Shown here: positions 58,657 to 64,000 of the stretch, piece by piece | How positions within the stretch are numbered: position 1 is the first letter of the stretch | How the letters are laid out: each line of letters opens with the position of its first letter | From: Acidobacteriaceae bacterium KBS 83 | GTDB lineage: Bacteria > Acidobacteriota > Terriglobia > Terriglobales > Acidobacteriaceae | Reading direction: 5' to 3' | DNA: 64,000 nucleotides | Assembly: GCA_000381585.1 (NCBI GenBank) | Contig: KB906734.1 | Location: forward strand, 496,001 to 560,000 | Notes under the pieces: generated by a model | What the model was told of the DNA's origin: nothing | Database searches by the model: none | Seen by the model: the letters and a program-made list of their open reading frames with translations, nothing else | Program-made: the position numbers and the translations under genes

Positions 58657-59748
58657 TTAGACGCGCTCTACGTGGCGGGCTACATGCCGATACTGGGGAG
58701 TGAAGCCGAGGGCGCGGGCATGGTCGAGGAGGCGATTGAAGTCGAGGGAGATGGTGGCGCCGGCTTTTTGCGTGACTTCGTCTTCGATGGGGAGATCGAA
58801 GTCGTCTGCGCCGTAGCGGAGGCCTTCGAGGGCGCCCTGGTTCTGCGTGAGCACGGATGTGCGGATGCGGGGGATGTTGTCGAGGTAAATGCGGGAGAGG
58901 GCGAGGTGGCGGAGGTACTCCTGCGTGGTGATCTCGATGCCGCCGAGTTGCGTGAAGAAGGGTTTGTACGTCCAGCAGAGGAAGCTCGCGAGGCCGCCAT
59001 TGATTGAGGCCACTTCGTCCTGGAAGGCGCGGGTGCGCTCGAGGTGCTCGATGCGCTCGTCGAGGGATTCGTCGAAGCCGATGACCATGGTGGCGGTGGT
59101 GCGGAGACCGGCTTCGAGGATGGCGCGCTGCGCGGCGAAGTATTCGGCGACGGTGTATTTGAACTTCGAGTGACGGCGGCGGAAGTCTTCGGTGAGGATT
59201 TCGGAGCCTCCACCGGTGATCCAGCGGACGCCCGCAGTCTTGAAGCGCGAGGCGGCTTCGGCGTAACTCAGCTTCGCGTGATCGGCGAGATAGAGGAACT
59301 CGGCGATGGTGAGTGCGTAGAACTCGAGTGTGTCGCCGTATCGGTGACGAATGGCGGAGAAGAGCTCGCAGTAGTAGTCGAGCGGGAGATGGGGATTAAA
59401 GCCGCCGTTGAATGCGGTGAGATCGCCGCCGAGGGTGAGCAGCTCGTCGAGCTTGGCGAAGACCGCTTCCTGCGGCAGGACGTATCCGCCTTCCTGACCG
59501 GGGAGCTTGTAGAAGGCGCAGTAGTCGCACTGGGCGACGCAGACGTTGGTGTAGTTGATGATGCGCATCACCATGTAGGTGGCGCGGTCGGCGGGGTGGA
59601 AGCGGGCTCGGACATGGGAAGCGAGCGCGCGGAGCTCAGCGTCGGTGGCATGCTGCCAGAGGTGATGTGCGTCGGCGGGCGAGATGCGGCCGCCGACGTG
59701 GACTTTGGCGGTGATGGCGTCCGTTGCTGGGTTGGCTAGGGTGGCCAC
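58657..59748 (-). CDS. mqnC: Cyclic dehypoxanthinyl futalosine synthase MqnC (radical SAM)
   Basis: 363 residues from GTG 59748. NYTNVCVAQCDYCAFYK contains the CxxxCxxC that binds the radical-SAM 4Fe-4S cluster. FNGGFNPHLPLDYYCELFSA and WITGGGSEILTEDFRRRHS match MqnC/MqnE proteins; the second favours MqnC. It cyclises dehypoxanthine futalosine in the futalosine route to menaquinone. No other mqn gene is nearby. A small Mop gene lies 47 bp upstream on the same strand. Confidence 0.88.
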   Translation of the reverse strand: MATLANPATDAITAKVHVGGRISPADAHHLWQHATDAELRALASHVRARFHPADRATYMVMRIINYTNVCVAQCDYCAFYKLPGQEGGYVLPQEAVFAKLDELLTLGGDLTAFNGGFNPHLPLDYYCELFSAIRHRYGDTLEFYALTIAEFLYLADHAKLSYAEAASRFKTAGVRWITGGGSEILTEDFRRRHSKFKYTVAEYFAAQRAILEAGLRTTATMVIGFDESLDERIEHLERTRAFQDEVASINGGLASFLCWTYKPFFTQLGGIEITTQEYLRHLALSRIYLDNIPRIRTSVLTQNQGALEGLRYGADDFDLPIEDEVTQKAGATISLDFNRLLDHARALGFTPQYRHVARHVERV

Positions 59749-59795
59749 GTGTCTATTGTATGCGGCCGATTCGCTGTCGAAAGCCTCGACCGGAC

Positions 59796-60002
59796 CTACT
59801 CGATCATCAGCATGACTTCAGTGGACTTGATGACGGCGGTGATCTGCTGGCCCACCTTGATATTCATCTCTTCCACGCTCTCTCGAGTGATCACGCTTTC
59901 GATCAAATTGTCACCGACTCGAACGCCTACCTTTGCTGTGACGACGCCGATGTTCACCGTTTCAACTGTCCCTCGCAATTTATTGCGCGCTGAGATTTTC
60001 AT
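59796..60002 (-). CDS. Molbindin-like TOBE/Mop domain protein
   Basis: 68 residues from ATG 60002. KISARNKLRGTVETVNIGVV, then TAKVGVRVGDNLIESVITRE and IKVGQQITAVIKSTEVML are the single TOBE (Mop) domain of molbindins, which bind molybdate or tungstate as oligomers. A TATAAT -10 box only 6 nt before the ATG suggests a leaderless transcript. It may serve the molybdopterin oxidoreductase encoded about 27 kb away, but nothing here proves that. Confidence 0.9.
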   Translation of the reverse strand: MKISARNKLRGTVETVNIGVVTAKVGVRVGDNLIESVITRESVEEMNIKVGQQITAVIKSTEVMLMIE

Positions 60003-60008
60003 GCCCCG

Positions 60009-60014
60009 ATTATA
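60009..60014 (-). promoter_or_regulatory. -10 box of the Mop gene (leaderless promoter)
   Basis: TATAAT on the minus strand, 6 nt from the ATG at 60002, so the predicted start point falls about on the start codon itself. No good -35 at 17-nt spacing. Confidence 0.45.
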
Positions 60015-60044
60015 GAAAGCTTCGGAGTTCATCGAGCAGCCGGC

Positions 60045-61568
60045 TCAGGGTTGAGCAGCGAGCGCGGCACTTGTAACGGGCGGCGCGGTGGGAAGTTGGC
60101 GGAGCGTCTGGAGATCTTTGGGCAGGTCCTTCCATTGATCTTTCTTGAGCAGGAGTTCGCCGGGATTGGCGTGGGCGAAGTAGCGCTCGACGTCGGCGCG
60201 GATGGCGGGATTGACGGGCTGGAGGGTTGGCTTTGGTGCCGGCTGCTCTGTTCCGTCTGCCGGTGGAGCAGCGGACGCAGGCTGTTGCGGCGTGGGGGAT
60301 TTGACTGTCTTGAAGGCTGAAGGCTGGCCATCCGGAGGTCGGGCCGATTGCGATGAAGAGCCTGCAAGCTGGACATCGACCGGCTCGGGCGGGGGCCAGG
60401 GCGCAGAGGGTGTGGGCGGGGGCGCGGGCGTACGCGGCTTTACGAGAAGAGCGAGGTAGCGGGCGTAGGTCTGGTCGGCGAGCGCGTACTCAGCCGGCGC
60501 GGTGGGTTTGCCGGTATCGAGGTCGAGCGAGGGAAGCTGGAGCGTGGGGTGATTCGGCGGCTCGGCTGCCAGATGATCGAGCGATTGCTGATAGCGATTG
60601 ACCACGTCATTCATGCCGGTGAGGAATTCCTTCTGCGCATCGGCGCTGGGGACGCGGAGGTCGAGGTCCTTGAGCGGGCCGACTTTGGGAATGAGCTTGA
60701 GCGTGAAGGCGAGAACGCGGGCGCCGAAGCCAGGGCGATGGTAGCTGTTGCCGAAGCGCTTCTGGTAGTCGGCCTTATTGACGCGGTAGATCAACTTTTT
60801 GGGCACGAAGGTGGGCTCTGCCTGCTGCATCTTCTTGCCGTAGTCGGCGACGGCGACCTGCGTCATCTTCGGCAAGAGCGTGCTGACGGTCTTGCGATAG
60901 GTGCTGATGGCGAGATCTTCCTTCGTGAGCACCTGATTGAGCGGCACGCCGTAGGTGTCGAAGAAGGCGCGCTCGAAGACGGGCTTGGCTACCTGGAAGC
61001 CGATGAAGTCGTGGAAGGTCTCCGGCGCGTAGCGCTGCTGCACCACCTCGAGGACGTCGAAGCCGAACTCGGTCTGCAGGTGCGCGCGTGGATTCTCATC
61101 GTAGGTGACCTCCGGGCCGTAACGCTGGCGCAATTTGGGATATTCGCTGGCGGTCGTGCGATTGACCGCCGGATGACCGTAGGTATCCGAGGTGTAGTGG
61201 GCGAGCGCACCGAGAGCGAAGGCGAACTCATTCGGGTTCTGCGCCTCGCAGATGAGATTGGAGACGAAATCGCCGGAGCGGACGTAGTGGGTCATGTCGG
61301 AGAGCAGCTTGCTGCCGAAGGGGTAGTAGCCGATGTCCTGGATGATTGCCCCGCCGTAGGCGTAAGCGTGAGCTTCCTTGATCTGATCGTTGGTGATGGT
61401 GGGATAGCGGCGGCGAAGCAGCGGGACGATATGGGATTTCCAGACGAGGTCGACGACCTGCTCATGCGAGAGGACGGAATAGGCATGGGCGGGCTCAGGT
61501 GGAAGGACGAGAAGCAGAATGAGCGCGAGGGCAAAAAAGGCGCGACAGCGCGTCTGGCGATTCAGCAT
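60045..61568 (-). CDS. Zinc-dependent phospholipase C-family protein (secreted)
   Basis: 507 residues. Signal peptide RAFFALALILLLVLPPEPAHA, with mature Tyr-Ser following. The PF00882-type pattern is present: LSHEQVVDLVW (N-terminal ligand His), HAYAYGGAIIQDIGYYPFGS (His and Asp), FALGALAHYTSDTYGHPAVN (HxxxD). A helical middle domain and a long Pro-rich linker follow, then a C-terminal segment (VERYFAHANPGELLLKKDQW). Family members cleave phospholipid headgroups outside the cell, but many environmental members are only related by fold. Divergent from glnA. Confidence 0.85.
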   Translation of the reverse strand: MLNRQTRCRAFFALALILLLVLPPEPAHAYSVLSHEQVVDLVWKSHIVPLLRRRYPTITNDQIKEAHAYAYGGAIIQDIGYYPFGSKLLSDMTHYVRSGDFVSNLICEAQNPNEFAFALGALAHYTSDTYGHPAVNRTTASEYPKLRQRYGPEVTYDENPRAHLQTEFGFDVLEVVQQRYAPETFHDFIGFQVAKPVFERAFFDTYGVPLNQVLTKEDLAISTYRKTVSTLLPKMTQVAVADYGKKMQQAEPTFVPKKLIYRVNKADYQKRFGNSYHRPGFGARVLAFTLKLIPKVGPLKDLDLRVPSADAQKEFLTGMNDVVNRYQQSLDHLAAEPPNHPTLQLPSLDLDTGKPTAPAEYALADQTYARYLALLVKPRTPAPPPTPSAPWPPPEPVDVQLAGSSSQSARPPDGQPSAFKTVKSPTPQQPASAAPPADGTEQPAPKPTLQPVNPAIRADVERYFAHANPGELLLKKDQWKDLPKDLQTLRQLPTAPPVTSAALAAQP

Positions 61569-61740
61569 ACCCGTTGGTTTCGATGCAGGAACTGCGGATA
61601 CACAAGCAGGAGGCGCGAATTATTCACACCTTGGACGGCCACGATGCCCCAAAGCAGTTGCAACCTGGGCCCTAGTTCCGAAATGGGAGAGGCAAAAGCA
61701 TTTTGGGTGTGCGGGATTCAGCAGTTATGCTGATGCGTAA

Positions 61741-61850
61741 AGCATTTTCTCTATCGGTCAGACCATCCAGTGAGTGTTTCCGTGGCTTTTGCTGAAGAAG
61801 GCCACCGCCGAGGAGCACTCCACCGACCACGCTATTAGCGGAGATGCATT
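61741..61850 (+). ncRNA. Putative structured leader RNA, copy 2 (upstream of glnA)
   Basis: Homologous to the leader at 45262-45364. GCATTTT (61742-61748) can pair with GAGATGC (61841-61847), including G-U pairs, as the closing stem. GGTCAGACC matches GGTGCAGACC of copy 1. The hairpin GTGGCTTTTG...GGCCAC (61782-61805) differs from copy 1 at 3 of 24 positions, one in the stem (T-A to T-G). CACTCC and TTAGCGGAGATGC follow. The hairpin ends 93 nt before the glnA ATG (91 nt in copy 1). Structure by eye only. Confidence 0.55.
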
Positions 61851-61898
61851 CAGCGCCCACGTTGCCGCTGCTGAGACCAACATTGTCAGAGGAGAGGA

Positions 61899-63332
61899 AT
61901 GTCATCAAACGAACAGCGGAATTTTCTTGCCCTTCCCTATGAAGAGCTGGAAGAGCTGAACCTGAAGGCCAAGCGCCAGCGGCGGGACCGGGTGGCAACG
62001 GACACGATTCGCGAGGAGCGCCTGAAGTACCTGACAGACGAGAAGCGCATCAAGGCAGTGACAGTGTTGTTCAGCGACCTGGAAGGCCGGCTGCACATGC
62101 TGGATTACGACAAGAAGTTTCTGATCAAGAGCTGGGACAATTTGACGTTTGATGGCTCGTCGATCCGTGGCTTTACAGCACAGCGCGAGAGTGACCTGCG
62201 ACTGTTTCTGGACTGGGGCTCGTTCTACTGGGTGCCGGAGGATTTCTTCGGCGGCGGCAAAGTGGTCGTGTTCGCTGACGTAATCGACAAAGGCGGCGCG
62301 CCCTATGCGGCAGATGTGCGTGGCGTGCTGAAGGGCTTTGCGGACGACAAGTTCGCCAAGGATGGCTACACGCTGAATGCAGCGAACGAGATTGAAGGCT
62401 TTCTTTTCCAGGGCGTGGATGCGGAGCAGCATTTCTTTCAGAAACAGCGCTTCGACTACGTGAATACCGGTGGCTACTATCATTCGCTGCCGGGCGATCC
62501 GCTGCGCACGTTTATCGACACGGCGGCCGAGGTACAGCGCGCGCTGGGCTTCGAGAACGAGAAGGATCATCCCGAAGTCGCACCGTCGCAATTTGAGATC
62601 AACTACAGCTACGGCGATGCGGTTGGGGCGGCAGACCAGATCCAGCTTTACAAGCTGATCTGCCGGCAGGTGGCGACCAGAATGGGGCTGACGGCGAGCT
62701 TTCTTCCGAAGCCGGTGGTGGGCGTGAACGGCAGCGGGATGCACACGAACGTCTCGATCAGCAAAGGCAAGAAAAACCTGATGTGGGACCCGAAGGGGCA
62801 GGAGAAGCTTAGCGCGTTTGGATGGGGATTTGTGGACAAGATCCTGACGCACGGCAACGATCTGTGCCTGCTGCTGAATGCGAGCGTGAATGCCTACCGA
62901 CGGCTGGATCCGCACTTCGAGGCGCCGAACCAGCTCAAGGCATCGGCGGTGGACCGCGGATCGATGATCCGCGTGCCAATCGGCAACGAGAAGAGCATGC
63001 GGGTGGAGGTGCGTTCGGTGAGCCCGGATGCGAATCCATATTTGGTGCTGTACTCGATCTTCAAGACCGGTCTGGATGGGACGACGTCGAAGATTGCAAA
63101 CCTGCGGCAGGCGGAGCGCTATCTGCCGGACAACATCTACTCGGCGCTGGCCGATTTCCGCAACGCAACGTGGACGACGAAGCTGCTGGGCGAGGATGTG
63201 AAGGCGCGCTATGCAGACCTGAAGCAGGCAGCGGCGGACCGCTGTCCACGACTGCTGGGAACATTCGTGAAGGTGCCGGAGGTGCAGTACCACCACGATG
63301 TTTACAACCAGTATCTGTGGAACTTCTTTTAG
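61899..63332 (+). CDS. glnA: Glutamine synthetase
   Basis: 477 residues with GAGGAGAGG before the ATG. N-terminal ATP-grasp-like beta-grasp: LTFDGSSIRGFTAQRESDLRL. Catalytic core: NAANEIEGFLF (metal Glu), VAPSQFEINYSYGDA, GLTASFLPKPVVG and NGSGMHTNVS (ammonium/glutamate site). The C-terminus lacks the NLY(x)LPPEE adenylylation-site motif of GSI-beta enzymes, so adenylylation control is unlikely. It makes glutamine from glutamate and ammonia. A structured leader lies upstream, and a strong terminator directly downstream. Confidence 0.96.
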   Translation: MSSNEQRNFLALPYEELEELNLKAKRQRRDRVATDTIREERLKYLTDEKRIKAVTVLFSDLEGRLHMLDYDKKFLIKSWDNLTFDGSSIRGFTAQRESDLRLFLDWGSFYWVPEDFFGGGKVVVFADVIDKGGAPYAADVRGVLKGFADDKFAKDGYTLNAANEIEGFLFQGVDAEQHFFQKQRFDYVNTGGYYHSLPGDPLRTFIDTAAEVQRALGFENEKDHPEVAPSQFEINYSYGDAVGAADQIQLYKLICRQVATRMGLTASFLPKPVVGVNGSGMHTNVSISKGKKNLMWDPKGQEKLSAFGWGFVDKILTHGNDLCLLLNASVNAYRRLDPHFEAPNQLKASAVDRGSMIRVPIGNEKSMRVEVRSVSPDANPYLVLYSIFKTGLDGTTSKIANLRQAERYLPDNIYSALADFRNATWTTKLLGEDVKARYADLKQAAADRCPRLLGTFVKVPEVQYHHDVYNQYLWNFF

Positions 63333-63354
63333 GCGGCGGAAACACAGAGACGCG

Positions 63355-63388
63355 AAAGGGGAGAGCTGAGGCTCTCCCCTTTGTATTT
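63355..63388 (+). terminator. Rho-independent terminator of glnA
   Basis: Perfect 12-bp stem AAAGGGGAGAGC (63355-63366) and GCTCTCCCCTTT (63371-63382) with a 4-nt loop, followed by GTATTT. It starts 22 bp after the stop. Confidence 0.9.
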
Positions 63389-63507
63389 GGCACGGTTGGT
63401 AACTGCCACCCGTACAGAATTAATATGGACCGCGGTGTCGCATCGGTATACTCGGCTGCGCGACACCACCGCCGGGTCGCGAATTTGGCGGGGGTCTGAG
63501 GGCCTAA

Positions 63508-64000
63508 ATGCGTTTGGTTTCCTGCCGTTTTGCCGCTGTCCTGCCGATTCTCATGTTTTCCGTCCTGGCGCTTGCGCAGGGGACGACGCCTTCACAAACC
63601 AACTTGCTGGGAATCAGCCCTGGCGCACAGACCACCTTCGCGGTCAGCGTGCGGGCCGGCACATCGGTGCAGCCGCCATTCCCGCGTCCTACCGGCGCGG
63701 TGACGATCTACAACGGAACTACGGCAATTGGATCGCCAGCAGCGCTGAGCGCGAACAGCGGATTCACGAGCGGAAGCTTTGCTCAGGTCTTCGGAACGCC
63801 CGACGCTTCGGTAACGGCGGCAGCGGGCGGCGCGGTATGGGGCGACTTCAACGAGGATGGCCGCGCGAATCTTCTGGTGTATGGCGTCGCTCCGGGAAAC
63901 GGCGGCCAGCCGCAAGTAGTGGTGCAGGATTTTGCAGCGAACGCGCTCCACTCGCCAACGCTCCACTTTCCGTCGTTCACGCCGCTGGCGGCGCAGCAAC
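63508..64000 (+). CDS. Secreted Ig-like/FG-GAP repeat protein, truncated by window edge
   Basis: Open from ATG 63508 to the window end with no stop (164 codons). Signal peptide RFAAVLPILMFSVLALAQ. After it, FAVSVRAGTSVQPPFPRPTG and AVTIYNGTTAIGSPAALS resemble the bacterial Ig-like domain 3 fold, and GGAVWGDFNEDGRANLLVYG is an FG-GAP/VCBS-type calcium-binding blade repeat. Such proteins are large surface or secreted adhesins in acidobacteria; the real length is unknown. An inverted repeat GCGGTGTCGC / GCGACACCACCGC lies between glnA's terminator and the gene and may be regulatory. Confidence 0.75.
   Translation, partial: MRLVSCRFAAVLPILMFSVLALAQGTTPSQTNLLGISPGAQTTFAVSVRAGTSVQPPFPRPTGAVTIYNGTTAIGSPAALSANSGFTSGSFAQVFGTPDASVTAAAGGAVWGDFNEDGRANLLVYGVAPGNGGQPQVVVQDFAANALHSPTLHFPSFTPLAAQQ

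Noticed and set aside
61620-61800. Sigma-54-type promoter upstream of glnA
   Set aside because: GG and GC pairs near TTGGACGG and TGGCTTTTG do not have the required 10-nt spacing.

Overview
The window reads as a chromosomal segment of a GC-rich Gram-negative bacterium, most likely an acidobacterium (Acidobacteriota, Terriglobia-like). The reasons are a BamA with five POTRA domains, an OmpH/Skp chaperone, TolC, lipid A genes (fabZ-lpxA-lpxI), a futalosine-pathway menaquinone gene (mqnC), an S53 sedolisin, GMC/gluconate-dehydrogenase-type oxidoreductase pairs, cytochrome P460 and haem-binding-domain proteins, and repeated non-coding intergenic elements. The taxon is an inference; no rRNA or tRNA gene was seen. 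No insertion sequence, prophage, CRISPR array or integrase was seen. Most of the window looks like ordinary core and secreted-enzyme gene content.

Layout. 0-8.4 kb: 5'-nucleotidase and zinc-ribbon protein (overlapping pair), dipeptidyl peptidase IV, MBL-fold hydrolase, a membrane protein with a degenerate dynamin-like GTPase domain, S53 peptidase and a cupin. 8.5-16.9 kb: Tat-exported subunit plus GMC oxidoreductase, acyl-CoA carboxylase beta subunit, SnoaL-like protein, tyrS, small proteins, SDR plus LolA-like protein. 16.9-24.4 kb: fabZ-lpxA-lpxI, exported peroxiredoxin, histone-H1-like protein, MltD-like transglycosylase, lepA. 24.6-33.3 kb (all minus): ompH, PAS histidine kinase, bamA, CPXCG zinc-ribbon protein, molybdopterin oxidoreductase. 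33.4-39.4 kb: TolC, two divergent MFS transporters, two envelope proteins of unknown role. 39.4-40.7 kb: an island of lower gene density with a Cys-containing secreted protein and a decayed relative of it. 40.7-49.6 kb: ABC-F ATPase, DUF2252 protein, sugar kinase, secreted GH13 glucosidase, GT4 glycosyltransferase and PHP protein. 49.9-55.8 kb: Tat cupin, small membrane protein plus LOG protein, typA, GH32 enzyme. 56-64 kb: frameshifted haem-binding/P460 gene plus a P460 lipoprotein, PRISE-type reductase, mop and mqnC, zinc-dependent phospholipase C, glnA, and a truncated secreted FG-GAP/Ig-like protein.

How genes work together. fabZ-lpxA-lpxI form a tightly overlapping lipid A unit. ompH and bamA serve outer-membrane protein assembly. 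The GMC pair is probably a periplasmic sugar or alcohol dehydrogenase. The sugar kinase and the GH13 and GH32 enzymes suggest oligosaccharide use.

The most interesting non-coding observations are two. First, a homologous, probably structured leader of about 100 nt lies at almost the same distance upstream of two unrelated genes, the GH13 glucosidase and glnA. Second, a two-copy intergenic element of about 200 nt contains three imperfect-palindromic 24-25-nt units with conserved spacing. Several genes also have a -10 box only 6-10 nt before an ATG without Shine-Dalgarno sequence, which suggests leaderless mRNAs.
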